This document shows positions 15,444-24,371 of a DNA stretch of 49,818 nt, piece after piece (the first letter of the stretch is position 1; each line of letters starts with the position of its first letter). The stretch covers positions 1-49,818 of the forward strand of contig QIFG01000036.1 in the NCBI GenBank assembly GCA_003228735.1. Direction: 5' to 3'. A program made the translations under genes and the position numbers. The DNA comes from Zetaproteobacteria bacterium (GTDB lineage: Bacteria > Pseudomonadota > Zetaproteobacteria > Mariprofundales > Mariprofundaceae). The notes beneath the pieces are model-generated. The model made no database searches, had not been told where the DNA came from, and was given only the letters and a program-made list of their open reading frames with translations.

Positions 15444-17135
15444 TTAATGCCGGATTTCTGATGGTGCTGGAGCGTTGAGAATCGGTCGCCTTCTGAATTT
15501 AAAGGGTTTTTTCAGGGCCTCCACGATTGCCCGGTCGCGTCCGTAGATGTCGTTCCTGAATAGCACACCACCATCGCTGTCCATGCGCACCGTCCAGTAC
15601 ATAAAGACCACGGTAACCGGTTTTGACAGCTTAACACGCCGTGTCTTCCCGGCATTAACGCCCTTTTTGATCTTTGCCACGCTCCAGTTCTGCGGGTCAT
15701 CCAGCAGAAGCTCTGCCAGGCGATAAGGATATTGCACGCGGACGCATCCGGAGCTGCTGGCGCGTTTCTTTTTCCCGAAAAGGGCTTTGGACGGGGTGTC
15801 ATGCAGATAGATGGAGTGTTTATTGGGCAGTACGAATTTAATTCGTCCCAGCGCATTTCCAGGGCCCGCTTCCTGCCGAATGCTGTAGGGAAAGTTTCGT
15901 TCGGAGTATTTTGACCAGTCGATGCCTGAGGCGTCCACATGGTTGCCTTTGTGGTCAATGACCTTGAGATTCCTTCTTTGAAGGTAGCGGGGGTCTCGCT
16001 TGATGGCCGGCAGGACATCCTCCTTCAGGATGGTTGGCGGCACAGTCCAGGTTGGGTTGAACATCAGGTATTTTATTTCCGCACGGAATACGGGTGTTTC
16101 GCGGTAGGCCTTGCCAACCTGAACCTTGGTTTCCCATGCGATTTTTCCATGCTTGATGTAGGTCAGGCTGAATCCGGTGATATCCACCAGCACAAACTCA
16201 TCCGGGAGAACAGGCAGTACCCAGCGGGCCCGCTCAAGGTTGGCGCGGATCTGGTTGACGCGCGCTTTTACAGGCACATTCAATGCCTTAAGCGTTGCCC
16301 CGCCGACCACGCCGTCGGGCGGCAGTCCATGCCGCCTCTGAAAATGACTGACGGCGGTTTTAACCCCATGATCATACAGCTCCGAATACAGATTGCCGGC
16401 AAGGATATCGCCCGTACTGCCCAGCCTTTCTCGCAGTCGAATAACGCGTTTGTCTGTCACGCCCAGTCTTAGGGTTGGCCCATTTGGTATTACGGGCCAG
16501 CCTCCCCTGGCCTGTATCGCCCTGTAAATCTGAAAGGCCCGATTGAGAGGCCCGGAAATCGAGAGCAGCGGAGTCATGTCCACAATCAACTCTTTTACGG
16601 CGCCCCGTCTGATCGCCTTTTCCTGTTTCAAAATATAGTCGGCCCGATCCAGCTTGCGATCGATGTTCCAACTGCTGTCCAAAGCAGCAGGGTCAACCTT
16701 GCCGAATTGCAGATGATAGCCCAGGCGCAGCAGGGCATCGGTCAGCAGCAGATCATAGTCTCCCTGTGTTTGAGCGTCGGAGTTGGCCTGAAGCCGCTGA
16801 CGCAGCTTCTTGAGCTTGGGCAAATGGTAGTCGGCAGGGTTGAGGCCTTCCCTGTCAATGGATTCCAGTACCGAAAAAAGCTGATCTACCGAGTACGGGT
16901 TTTTCCACAATGGCCTGAAGTTCTGTTTCTCATACAGCGCAGGAAGAACAATCCGGGAAGCCAGCCGGGAACCCGATGCCGTGACTTTGAATCCCTTTCT
17001 GATCAATTCAACACGGTCCCGGATATGATCCTGAACTTTTGTCGCCAAAGCTACGCCGGGGAAAAGCGTCAGCCAGATGATGACTGCTGCGAACCCAATA
17101 GCGCCATGCTTGTGTGAATTTCCGAAGGTCTGCAT
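15444..17135 (-). CDS. L,D-transpeptidase, YcbB/LdtD type
   Basis: A 563-residue periplasmic enzyme that forms 3-3 cross-links in peptidoglycan. The N-terminal signal segment (hydrophobic IGFAAVIIWLTLFPGVALA) is followed by the LdtD-type scaffold domain (YHLPKLKKLR), a peptidoglycan-binding domain 1 (FQRRHGLPPDGVVGGATLKALN) and the YkuD catalytic domain. The catalytic signature is HDTPSKALF followed by SSSGCVRVQ, with the nucleophilic cysteine. Length and order match YcbB (LdtD) and not the small Erf/Ybi types. It is leftward, upstream of queD by 72 bp with no clear link. Confidence 0.93.
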   Translation of the reverse strand: MQTFGNSHKHGAIGFAAVIIWLTLFPGVALATKVQDHIRDRVELIRKGFKVTASGSRLASRIVLPALYEKQNFRPLWKNPYSVDQLFSVLESIDREGLNPADYHLPKLKKLRQRLQANSDAQTQGDYDLLLTDALLRLGYHLQFGKVDPAALDSSWNIDRKLDRADYILKQEKAIRRGAVKELIVDMTPLLSISGPLNRAFQIYRAIQARGGWPVIPNGPTLRLGVTDKRVIRLRERLGSTGDILAGNLYSELYDHGVKTAVSHFQRRHGLPPDGVVGGATLKALNVPVKARVNQIRANLERARWVLPVLPDEFVLVDITGFSLTYIKHGKIAWETKVQVGKAYRETPVFRAEIKYLMFNPTWTVPPTILKEDVLPAIKRDPRYLQRRNLKVIDHKGNHVDASGIDWSKYSERNFPYSIRQEAGPGNALGRIKFVLPNKHSIYLHDTPSKALFGKKKRASSSGCVRVQYPYRLAELLLDDPQNWSVAKIKKGVNAGKTRRVKLSKPVTVVFMYWTVRMDSDGGVLFRNDIYGRDRAIVEALKKPFKFRRRPILNAPAPSEIRH

Positions 17136-17207
17136 ACGGTCAAATCTTAGCGCAGTTTGATGTGTTGGCCGAGGGCCGGAGTAAAAAAAGGCCGCTGCCC
17201 CTTACAT

Positions 17208-17582
17208 CTACGGCCAGTAGGTGACCTTGGCGGTACAGGTTTCGCCGATGACGATGCGCGAAACGCGAATGCGCCCATCGTCGAGGCGCCTGCTCATCTC
17301 TTCATACAGCACGCGGGCCACGTTCTCGCTGCTGGGGTTGATCGTATCAAATGGGGCGATGTCGTTGAGGTTGTAGTGATCCCAATCCTTCAATACGGCC
17401 TTTAATTCGTTTTTCAGAACCTTGTAGTCAACGGCGAGACCGAGCTTGTCCAGTTCCCCGCATTCAACATACAGCTCAACCTTCCAGTTGTGGCCGTGCA
17501 GGCGGGCGCAGTCGCCCGGATAATCGCGCAGGGAATGCGCGGCGGCGAAATGGGTCTCGATCATCAACTCATAGCGTGGCAT
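17208..17582 (-). CDS. queD: 6-carboxytetrahydropterin synthase QueD (PTPS family)
   Basis: A 124-residue enzyme converting 7,8-dihydroneopterin triphosphate to 6-carboxy-5,6,7,8-tetrahydropterin, an early step of queuosine synthesis. Zinc ligands are visible as HFAAAH and HGHNW, the catalytic cysteine as C in DCARLHGHNW, and the C-terminal glutamate in VIGETCTA. The length is typical of bacterial QueD. The queuosine link agrees with tgt, the tRNA-guanine transglycosylase, located 4 kb upstream in the same direction. The gap to the next upstream gene is occupied by repeats. Confidence 0.93.
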   Translation of the reverse strand: MPRYELMIETHFAAAHSLRDYPGDCARLHGHNWKVELYVECGELDKLGLAVDYKVLKNELKAVLKDWDHYNLNDIAPFDTINPSSENVARVLYEEMSRRLDDGRIRVSRIVIGETCTAKVTYWP

Positions 17583-17622
17583 TTAATTCTTTCTTGCTCC
17601 TGTATTTTAAAGACAAACATTT

Positions 17623-17651
17623 ACACCACAAAGGCACTAAGGCGCCAAGAA
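17623..17651. repeat. Dispersed CACAAAGGCAC-type repeat (copy 3)
   Basis: The sequence CACCACAAAGGCACTAAGG stands upstream of queD. A partial reverse-complement arm, CTTCTTTGTGCCTTTG, lies at 17731-17746 and runs straight into the multi-hairpin element at 17746, so the two repeat families are physically joined here. Confidence 0.55.
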
Positions 17652-17745
17652 TATCCATAATAGTAATGAACTCCCCGAACCCGTGGCTTTTAACCAAGCC
17701 TAACATCTATCCATTCAGCCGGGTTAATCCCTTCTTTGTGCCTTT

Positions 17746-17822
17746 GACTCGGGGCATTCATGCCCCTCGCCCTGCGGGCGGCCTTTGGCCGTCCAAACGG
17801 CTATCCTGCCTTTTGTGTGGTG
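17746..17822 (-). repeat. Multi-hairpin dispersed element, copy A
   Basis: Read on the minus strand, it shows the shared core GCCGTTTGGACG, then the stem CGGCC-AAA-GGCCG, the stem CGCCC-GCA-GGGCG and the stem GGGGCAT-GA-ATGCCCC, ending CGAGTC. It is one of five copies in the window (others at 22657, 22742, 22851 and 33738). It lies between the queD and Mth938-like genes, downstream of the Sec operon. Confidence 0.75.
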
Positions 17823-17841
17823 AATTCATGTAATGCCAGGA

Positions 17842-18225
17842 TCAGGCCTGGGGCAGCAGCATGGCGGCGGAGACATTTCTCCCCTCACCAATGAGCACAT
17901 TATACGTGCGTGCCGCAGCCCTTGAGTCCATGCACTCGAACCCGATATGTTTTTCTTCGAGTGCGGTGAGAATGTTTACATCGGGAAAGGCCGTTGTGCG
18001 TCCCGTACCGATGAGCAGCACCTCCGGCGCCTGTTCCATCACGGGCTTCAGATCCTCAAGTCTCAGGCTTTGCAGGCTCTCAGGCCCCCAGGGAGATGTG
18101 ATTTCCCCCTGATGCAGGAGGATGCCGGTTTCAATACGTTCATTGCCGATCTGGAAAAAACCCTCACCGTAGGCGCGGAAGATCGGCGTGCCCGCCGGAA
18201 TGTCGGGACTGACGTCCCCGCTCAT
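17842..18225 (-). CDS. Mth938-domain (DUF498) protein
   Basis: A 127-residue protein of the Mth938/C15orf40 family. Its marks are VLLIGTGRTTAFP (residues about 75-87) and the C-terminal HIGFECMDSRAAARTYNVL segment. The family has a small three-layer alpha/beta fold and no established biochemical function; the human relative NDUFAF3 is a complex I assembly factor. The gene starts 5 nt after the end of secF, and such proteins are regularly the last gene of secDF operons in proteobacteria, so cotranscription is likely. Confidence 0.88.
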   Translation of the reverse strand: MSGDVSPDIPAGTPIFRAYGEGFFQIGNERIETGILLHQGEITSPWGPESLQSLRLEDLKPVMEQAPEVLLIGTGRTTAFPDVNILTALEEKHIGFECMDSRAAARTYNVLIGEGRNVSAAMLLPQA

Positions 18226-18230
18226 GCCGC

Positions 18231-19175
18231 TCAGGGACGGGCCTCCATCTCCTTCATCTCCTCTTCGCTGGGCTTGAAACGTCCGGCCAGGGCCAGCATC
18301 ACCGGGCTGGCGATGTAGATGGAGGAATAGGTGCCGACCAGGATGCCGATAATCAGGGCGAACGAGAAGCCGTGAATGACTTCGCCGCCGAGGAAGAACA
18401 GCGCCAGCACCACCAGCAATGTGGTCAATGAGGTCATCAGGGTACGCGACAGTGTCTGGTTGAGGGAGGCGTTAACGACTTCTGTCTCCGAATCCGGCGT
18501 CTTTTTCTTGCGGTTGGCTGCAAAGTTTTCGCGGATGCGGTCGAAGACGACAATCGTGTCGTTCAGCGAGTAGCCGATCACGGTCAGGATGGCGGCAATC
18601 ACCGGCAGGCTGAACTCCTTGCCGGTGACGGCAAAGACGCCGAGCACGAGCGATATATCATGCAGCAGTGCGGCGTCCGCACCGAGGGCAAAGCGGAACT
18701 CAAAGCGAAAGGTGACGTAAACCAGAATGGCCAGCATGGCGACTAACACGGCCAGAATGCCGGCGCGGGCGAGTTCCTCGCCGACCTGCGGGCCAACGAA
18801 TTCGACGCGCCGCATTTCTACGGCATCGGCTCCGAAGCCCTGGGTCAGTCCATCAAGGATATCCGTGCTGATCTTCGAGGAGTCCATTTCCTCCCTGTTC
18901 TGCACACGAATCAGTATCTCCTCGGGCGAACCAAATTCCTGAATGATGGCCTGTTCAAAGCCCTTGGGGGCAATGGCCTGGCGCACCTCGCTGATTTCCG
19001 GCGCACTCGCAAAGCGAACCTCGACCAGTGTGCCGCCGGTAAAATCGATGCCGAAGTTCAGCCCCTTGAATACAAGAAATGCCAGGGATAACAGCAGTAA
19101 GGCGCCGGACAGCCTGAAGGCCAGCTTGCGCTTGCCGAGAAAGTCGATATGGGTATTTGTACGAATCAGTTGCAT
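18231..19175 (-). CDS. secF: Protein translocase subunit SecF
   Basis: A 314-residue inner membrane protein that with SecD and YajC uses the proton gradient to assist SecYEG export. There is an N-terminal helix, then the periplasmic motif [15 protein letters not shown], followed by five further helices with the RND-type motifs [17 protein letters not shown] and [15 protein letters not shown]. Length matches SecF. GGAAGG stands before the ATG. A 266-bp MITE ends about 15 bp upstream, separating secF from secD, yet the ribosome site is intact. Confidence 0.96.
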   Translation of the reverse strand: MQLIRTNTHIDFLGKRKLAFRLSGALLLLSLAFLVFKGLNFGIDFTGGTLVEVRFASAPEISEVRQAIAPKGFEQAIIQEFGSPEEILIRVQNREEMDSSKISTDILDGLTQGFGADAVEMRRVEFVGPQVGEELARAGILAVLVAMLAILVYVTFRFEFRFALGADAALLHDISLVLGVFAVTGKEFSLPVIAAILTVIGYSLNDTIVVFDRIRENFAANRKKKTPDSETEVVNASLNQTLSRTLMTSLTTLLVVLALFFLGGEVIHGFSFALIIGILVGTYSSIYIASPVMLALAGRFKPSEEEMKEMEARP

Positions 19176-19190
19176 ATTTAACCTTCCTTA

Positions 19191-19456
19191 GGGCCTGTTA
19201 ACACTAATGATGGTCGTAGCGACGCGGCTATTTTTGTGTCTATGCAAGGCATTTTGAGCGCAGTGTGCTTGCTGCACATCAGCGAGAAATAACGCCGCAG
19301 AGCGCAAAAATGGCCCGTCCCGCAGGGCTGCGCCCCAAATGAGGCCATCCATCGTTGCTTGTCGTTTATTTGGATTCACCAAACTTCACTCCTCGCGCCT
19401 TGACTGGCCTCATTTGGGGCAACAGCGCTTCGATCATCATTAGTGTTAACAAGCCC
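19191..19456. mobile_element. MITE (non-autonomous element with 31-bp terminal inverted repeats) between secD and secF
   Basis: The two ends are inverted copies matching at 28 of 31 positions, with the shared core TGTTAACACTAATGATG, and each outer end begins GGGC. The element is flanked by TA on both sides (19189-19190 and 19457-19458), as expected for insertion at a TA target. A second, perfect 16-bp inverted repeat lies inside (GCCCCAAATGAGGCCA at 19332-19347 and its complement at 19405-19420). There is no transposase ORF. The TAG stop of secD is formed at the junction. TA target duplication is typical of IS630/Tc1-mariner-related elements. Confidence 0.82.
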
Positions 19457-21031
19457 TAAATGCTCAGGGATTCGACGCGGCCGCGCCTGCTTACCGCCAG
19501 GGCGACAACGGCGCGGGTGAACATGATGGCCGTGAACATCGAGGCCAGAATGCCGACCGACAGCGTTACGGCGAAGCCCTTGACCGGGCCGCTGCCGAAC
19601 TGAAAGAGCACGATGGCGGCGATCAGCGTCGTGACATTGGCGTCGATAATGGTCGACAGGGCCTTGTCGTAACCGCCGTCGATGGCGGCCAGTGGCGTCT
19701 TACCGAGCCGGAGTTCCTCACGGATGCGCTCGAAGATCAGCACATTGGCGTCCACCGCCATGCCAATGGTCAGCACCAGCCATGCCCGGCAGCGTCAGGG
19801 TGGCGCCGATCATGCTCATGGCGCCGAGAATCAGCAGCATGTTAAAGACCAGCGCCAGGTTCGCTACCATGCCGAAGGCGCGGTAGTAAACGGCCATGAA
19901 TATCAGCACCAGGATGCCGCCGATGATGATGGAGTTAAGCCCCTGCTCAACCGAGTCCTGACCCAGGCTGGGGCCGATCGAGCGCTCCTCGACCACCTTG
20001 ACCGGAGCCGGCAGGGCGCCGGCGCGCAGCACGATGGCCAGATCGTGCGCCTCGGAGGGAGAGAAGCTGCCGGTAATCTGGGCTGAGCCGCCGGAGATGC
20101 GTTCGCGGATCACCGGGGCGGATTTGACCACGCCTTCGAGGATGATCGCAAAGCGTTCGCCGACATGGGCGGCAGTCAATTTATCGAACTTTCTTGCGCC
20201 CTTGTTATTGAACTTCAGGGTGACGGCGTATTCGTTGAAGCGGGAGTCGATAGAGACGCGCGCATCGGATACCTCGCTGCCGGACAACTCGGTGCGTTTC
20301 TTCAGTAGATAGGGTTGCTTGAATGTCTTGCCGTTCACCGTCTGTGGTTTGCCGTAAACGATGACGTCGCCGGGAGGAATACTGCCGGAGAGCGCCTTGT
20401 CCAGGTCGCCCTTTTCGTCCACGAGCTTGAATTCAAGCTGCGCCGTGCGGCCGATCAGGCTCTTGGCGCGGGCGGTGTCCCCATAGCCGGGGATTTGCAC
20501 CAGAACGCGCCGAGTGCCCTGCTTGACGATGACCGGCTCCGTGGTGCCCAGCGCATCAACACGGTTGCGGATCACCTCGATGGTCTGATCCACGGCGAAC
20601 TTTCTGATTTCATCCGCATCCGCATCGCTAAGCGTCAGAAGGAAGCGTCCTTCCTCCTGCTGCTCAAGGGTGTAATTCGGGAAGGTTTCGACCAGCAGCT
20701 TCCCGGCGGCGGCAAGCTCACTTGCCTCTTTGATCACGACAATCATCTGCTGGCCGCTCGAGTCCAGCTTACGGTAGCGAATCCTGGCCTGGCGCAGGGC
20801 ATGGCGCGCCGCGCTGATCTCTTCCTCCACGCTTCTGGCTACGGCCTTGTCCACATCCACATCCAGCACCAGGTGCACGCCTCCCTTGAGGTCAAGACCG
20901 AGGTTCATCGGCTTGCTCATGGCGGCCGGCCACCATGAGGGGGCCGAGGTAATGTTGGGCAGAGCGCCCATGGCCGTGACCGTGAGTACGATCAGGATAA
21001 GCCATAGTTTCCAGCGTGGGTATGCGTGCAT
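19456..21031 (-). pseudogene. secD: Protein translocase subunit SecD, frameshifted near its 3' end
   Basis: The N-terminal 430 or so residues (19718-21031) carry the SecD hallmarks: LGLDLKGGVHLVLDVD, the P1 periplasmic domain, and YRAFGMVANLALVFNMLLI. Just after [10 protein letters not shown] the frame breaks. The remaining 105 residues continue in another frame (19456-19776: [21 protein letters not shown], then [16 protein letters not shown]), exactly where SecD should go on. At 19782-19792 the DNA reads like a 5-bp deletion relative to the expected G-(I/L)-V-L-T coding, possibly slippage between two CTGG repeats. SecD matters for export, so either an assembly error or a real, probably recent, mutation must explain this. 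The stop lies in the end of the adjoining MITE. Confidence 0.88.
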
Positions 21032-21068
21032 GGGAATGCCTTTGGTTTAAGTTTTCTCGCCCGAAACG

Positions 21069-21437
21069 TTATTCGGCCAGGGCGGAGATGGTGTCGGCTT
21101 TGACCTTTACACGGACGCCGTCGGCGATGTCCAACTCGACCAGGCCTTCCTTGACCTTGGCAATGGTGCCATAGATGCCGCCACCGGTAACGACCTTATC
21201 GCCCTTCTTGAGTTCGGCAATCAGGTTTTTGTGTTCCTTGGCCCGCTTCTGTTGCGGGCGGATCAGCAGAAAGTAGAAAATAACCATGATCAGGATGAGT
21301 GGCACGAAAGAGGCGATGCCACCGCCAGCCGGTTCGGCCTCGGCGTGGGCATTGCCAATGAAGGTCATACTGAAAAGGCTTGCAGCGCCGAATAGACCCA
21401 GGGGGCGCAGGGTGTTGAGGAAGCGTGTGTGAAGCAT
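21069..21437 (-). CDS. yajC: Preprotein translocase accessory subunit YajC
   Basis: A small inner membrane protein of about 122 residues that joins SecD and SecF. One strong helix (FVPLILIMVIFYFLLI) runs into the invariant RPQQKRAKEHKNL, followed by the soluble LKKGDKVVTGGGIYGTIAKV domain. An additional hydrophobic N-terminal segment ending NAHAEA looks like a signal sequence, which some YajC proteins have. The frame opens at 21467 inside tgt. ATG at 21437 is chosen because GGAG stands 9 bases before it; ATG at 21443 is also possible. Order tgt-yajC-secD-secF is conserved. Confidence 0.93.
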   Translation of the reverse strand: MLHTRFLNTLRPLGLFGAASLFSMTFIGNAHAEAEPAGGGIASFVPLILIMVIFYFLLIRPQQKRAKEHKNLIAELKKGDKVVTGGGIYGTIAKVKEGLVELDIADGVRVKVKADTISALAE

Positions 21438-21459
21438 GTTCATTTTCTCCAGAAAATCT

Positions 21460-22578
21460 TTATTCATTTCGATAGCTACGTAAAAAATTGTCGCGAAACC
21501 CGGGCCATCTTCCGTCTTCGATAGACGCCCTGGCCCGGCGCACGAGAGCGCAATAGTAATGAAGATTGTGCAAGGTATTCAACCGCGAACTTAAAATCTC
21601 TCCCGCCTTGTACAAATGGCGCAGGTAGGCGCGCGAAAAATGGCGGCAGGTATAGCATTCGCAGCCGGCCATGATCGGGGCCGGATCCTCTGTATATTGC
21701 GATTGTTTGATGTGCATGATGCCGTGATCGGTGAACAGCGTGCCGTTTCTGGCATTTCTCGTCGGCATAACGCAGTCGAACATGTCGATGCCGCGATCGA
21801 TGCCTTCGATCAGATCCGCTGGCGTGCCCACGCCCATCAGATAATGCGGCTTGCCCTCCGGCAGGTTTGGCGCCAGCGCGTCGAGCATGGCGAACATCTC
21901 ATCCTTGGGTTCACCCACGGAGAGCCCGCCGATGGCGATGCCCTCGAAATCCATGTCCTTGATGGCTTCCAGGTTTTCCAGCCGCAGATCGGCATGCATG
22001 CCGCCCTGCACGATGCCAAATAATGCCTGTTCATTATTCACCGGCAGGTGCTCGCGGCATTCAGCCGCCCAGCGCATCGACACATGCATCGAGTCGCGCG
22101 CTTCGTCAAAGGTTGCCGGATACGGCGTGCATTCGTCGAAGGCCATGACGATGTCGCTGCCAAGTTGCTTTTGAACCTGCATGCTCTCTTTCGGGCCGAG
22201 GAAGAATTCGGAGCCGTCAATATGCGACTGGAAGCGCACGCCGTGCGCTTCAACCTTGCGGATACTCCCCAGCGACCAGACCTGAAAGCCGCCGGAGTCG
22301 GTGAGGATAGGTTTGTTCCAGGCCATGAAGTCATGCAGTCCGCCCAGATTCCCGATGGTGTCGCCGCCCGGCCGGAGCATGAGGTGGTAGGTGTTGCCGA
22401 GGATGATCTCGGCGCCAATGTCGTCCAGGTCCTGCGGCGTCATGGCCTTGACCGTGGCCTGCGTGCCGACCGGCATGAACACCGGCGTTTCAACCACGCC
22501 GTGCGGCAGTGTCATGCGGCCGCGGCGGGCCAGGCCAGCGGTATCTTTGGCCAGAATTTCAAAGCTCAGTGCGGACAT
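21460..22578 (-). CDS. tgt: Queuine tRNA-ribosyltransferase (tRNA-guanine transglycosylase) Tgt
   Basis: A 372-residue enzyme exchanging guanine-34 of GUN-anticodon tRNAs for preQ1 in bacteria. The catalytic residues are in [13 protein letters not shown] and in [17 protein letters not shown] (nucleophilic aspartate). The substrate pocket includes GIVQGGMH and [13 protein letters not shown], and the C-terminal zinc site is CECYTCRHF with a following histidine. The length is standard. It heads the leftward tgt-yajC-secD-secF-Mth938 group. Together with queD it indicates queuosine-modified tRNA in this organism. Confidence 0.97.
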   Translation of the reverse strand: MSALSFEILAKDTAGLARRGRMTLPHGVVETPVFMPVGTQATVKAMTPQDLDDIGAEIILGNTYHLMLRPGGDTIGNLGGLHDFMAWNKPILTDSGGFQVWSLGSIRKVEAHGVRFQSHIDGSEFFLGPKESMQVQKQLGSDIVMAFDECTPYPATFDEARDSMHVSMRWAAECREHLPVNNEQALFGIVQGGMHADLRLENLEAIKDMDFEGIAIGGLSVGEPKDEMFAMLDALAPNLPEGKPHYLMGVGTPADLIEGIDRGIDMFDCVMPTRNARNGTLFTDHGIMHIKQSQYTEDPAPIMAGCECYTCRHFSRAYLRHLYKAGEILSSRLNTLHNLHYYCALVRRARASIEDGRWPGFRDNFLRSYRNE

Positions 22579-22656
22579 GGCGGCGCAGCCTGCCCAAAGT
22601 GTGGCCTGTCAGCAATCAGAGCTTCATTAAAACGGTTTTCCTTCTTCTTTACTTGC

Positions 22657-22727
22657 CCACAAAAAGGCGTGAGCCGTTTGGACGGCCAGAGGCCGCCCGC
22701 AGGGCGAGGGGCAGGATGTCCCGAGTC
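22657..22727 (+). repeat. Multi-hairpin dispersed element, copy B
   Basis: It begins CCACAAAAAGG, then the core GCCGTTTGGACG, the stem CGGCC-AGA-GGCCG, the stem CGCCC-GCA-GGGCG, and GGGGCA-GGA-TGTCCC with one G-T pair, ending CGAGTC. It is the first of three copies in the 365-bp gap between tgt and the glycosyltransferase gene. ORFs seen here are artefacts of the repeats. Confidence 0.75.
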
Positions 22728-22741
22728 AAAGAAGAAGCAAG

Positions 22742-22814
22742 ACAAATCGGCATTCCGCCGATTTGGACGCCCACAGGGCGGGGCTTCAGCCCCGAGGGCC
22801 GAATGGCCCGAGTC
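22742..22814 (+). repeat. Multi-hairpin dispersed element, copy C (diverged)
   Basis: Same orientation as copy B and 14 bp after it. The first stem is longer (AAATCGGC-ATTCC-GCCGATTT). The second stem of the other copies is missing: GATTTGGACG leads directly into CGCCC-ACA-GGGCG, then GGGGCT-TC-AGCCCC and an additional GGGCC-GAAT-GGCCC hairpin before CGAGTC. Confidence 0.65.
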
Positions 22815-22850
22815 AAACAAGAAGAAACTTCTTTAAGCCATCTTTTTCGT

Positions 22851-22931
22851 GTGATTCGGGGCGGTTTGCCCCTCACCCTGCGGGCGGCTTGCAGCCGTCC
22901 AAACGGCAGGACTGCCTTTTTGTCTCTGTGG
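22851..22931 (-). repeat. Multi-hairpin dispersed element, copy D
   Basis: Inverted relative to B and C. On the minus strand its first 36 bases (starting CCACAGAGACAAAAAGG, ending GTTTGGACG) are identical to copy E at 33738, 11 kb away. The following stems differ from E but keep their pairing: CGGCT-GCA-AGCCG here versus CGTAC-GCAA-GTGCG in E. Confidence 0.78.
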
Positions 22932-22943
22932 CAACTGCTCTTC

Positions 22944-24371
22944 TTATGTCTTCTGTTCGAGGTAGTCCCGGAGAAATTTGGTGTCATCCAGGTCAGGCAG
23001 GGCAAAACCATTATGATGTGCCTGCGCCGCACCCTGCCGGATGACGGATAGATAGGCTTCGGCGGTCTTGTCCCAGGTATATTTTTCTTTTACGCGCCGC
23101 TGCCCCATCTCGGCGTACTTCTCCTGTCCGGCCAGGGCCTTCGACAGGCCGGCTGCGATATCTTTCTCATCAAAGGGGTCGATAAGAACACCTTCGCCAT
23201 GCTCGAAGATATCGGATGGGCCACCGTTTTTGGTTGCCGCCACGGCCAGGCCACAGGCTGCGGCCTCGATCGGGGCAAGGCCGAAGGGTTCGTAGAAGGC
23301 GGCCAGGGCGAAGACCGAGCCGAGTTGGGCGTAATAACGGTAGGTGGCCGCCAGAGCCCGCTGTGACTCGATGTTGATAAAGTGAACCTTATCCTGCATT
23401 CCGGATTTCCTGATGATATCCAGCATGGGTTCAAGCACCCTGAGGGTGTCTTCAGGCAGGCCCTCCGTACTCGTATATGGATTGTCGATGCCGCGGATGA
23501 AGATCGCCAGATCCGCGTCCTGCAACTCTCTGGATTGCACATAGGCTTTCAATACGCCGACATGATTCTTCTTTTCCTCGAAACGGCTGGCCATGATGAT
23601 GGCAGGCCTGGCCGGAGGATACTGTTCGGCAATGGCGCGGTGTACGGCTTCTTCCTCCAGGCCGGCGTCCGTTGTGAATATCCGCGTGTTGACGCCCGGC
23701 GGGATGACAGAGAATTTTGTGTCGTCTTTGACGTTTACAGTGCCCTGGTACAGCGGATGTGAATACTGTTCAAAGCGTTCCTGATCGGTTGAGGTGATGA
23801 TGTTGTAGGCATGCGCCATGCTGAGGCGTTCGGCGTTGATGCGCCTGGAGAAATGGTAGTGATCTTCCATCTCCTCAAAGTTGCCGAGATTCATGCCCAG
23901 CTTGTCGAGTTTCTGCGCGCCCAATGAATGGCCGGTCAGGGTGTAGCCGATACCGGCCTTCTGTTTCAGCAGCGCCGCACAATAGCCGCCGTCGCCATAA
24001 TGGCCGGTGGCAAAATCAGGGGGATTGTCGCCGTAGAAGGCAAGGATGTTGTCGGTGAATTCGTCGAGGTGATCCCAGAGAAGCTCTTTCTGGAGAAATT
24101 CTTCGCCGCCGCAGTCGATGCGCACGATGCGCAGGTTGTCCTCATAGCCGGGGTAGTAATCGATGGGTTCGGAGAATTCGGGCCAGGCCGCATCAATGAT
24201 GCGGCGGGTGACGATATCGGCCTTGATGCCCATATTGGCCATGGCCATGCAGACTTCCTTAACGTAGATCAGCTGACCGCCGAAGTCGGGATGCTCGGTC
24301 AGATGGGCGTCGGTCGGGTCGAAGTTCCCCTGCGGGTTCAGGAATATGACGTGCATGGCTTTGTTTCCCAT
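22944..24371 (-). CDS. GT4 glycosyltransferase, sucrose synthase / sucrose-phosphate synthase-like
   Basis: A 475-residue retaining glycosyltransferase. The N-terminal part reads LNPQGNFDP and then DFGGQLIYVKE, the acceptor-domain signature of sucrose(-phosphate) synthases, with TGHSLGAQK further on. The C-terminal Rossmann domain has RFEEKKNH and the GT4 E-x7-E motif in FYEPFGLAPIEAAACG. Related bacterial enzymes make sucrose-6-phosphate, mannosylfructose phosphate or mannosylglucosylglycerate, mostly compatible solutes. The acceptor cannot be fixed from sequence alone. It directly follows a P-loop kinase gene with no intergenic base, so both probably serve one nucleotide-sugar or solute pathway. 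No phosphatase gene is adjacent. Confidence 0.85.
   Translation of the reverse strand: MGNKAMHVIFLNPQGNFDPTDAHLTEHPDFGGQLIYVKEVCMAMANMGIKADIVTRRIIDAAWPEFSEPIDYYPGYEDNLRIVRIDCGGEEFLQKELLWDHLDEFTDNILAFYGDNPPDFATGHYGDGGYCAALLKQKAGIGYTLTGHSLGAQKLDKLGMNLGNFEEMEDHYHFSRRINAERLSMAHAYNIITSTDQERFEQYSHPLYQGTVNVKDDTKFSVIPPGVNTRIFTTDAGLEEEAVHRAIAEQYPPARPAIIMASRFEEKKNHVGVLKAYVQSRELQDADLAIFIRGIDNPYTSTEGLPEDTLRVLEPMLDIIRKSGMQDKVHFINIESQRALAATYRYYAQLGSVFALAAFYEPFGLAPIEAAACGLAVAATKNGGPSDIFEHGEGVLIDPFDEKDIAAGLSKALAGQEKYAEMGQRRVKEKYTWDKTAEAYLSVIRQGAAQAHHNGFALPDLDDTKFLRDYLEQKT

Noticed and set aside
19770-19800. Programmed ribosomal frameshift in secD
   Set aside because: No slippery heptamer or stimulatory structure is visible, and SecD is not known to use frameshifting; a 5-bp deletion or assembly error is more likely.
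22509-23051. Apparent ORFs of 80-180 aa in the tgt-glycosyltransferase gap
   Set aside because: They are translations of the multi-hairpin repeats and neighbouring gene ends; the peptide APRPAGGLWPSKRL recurs because the repeat recurs.
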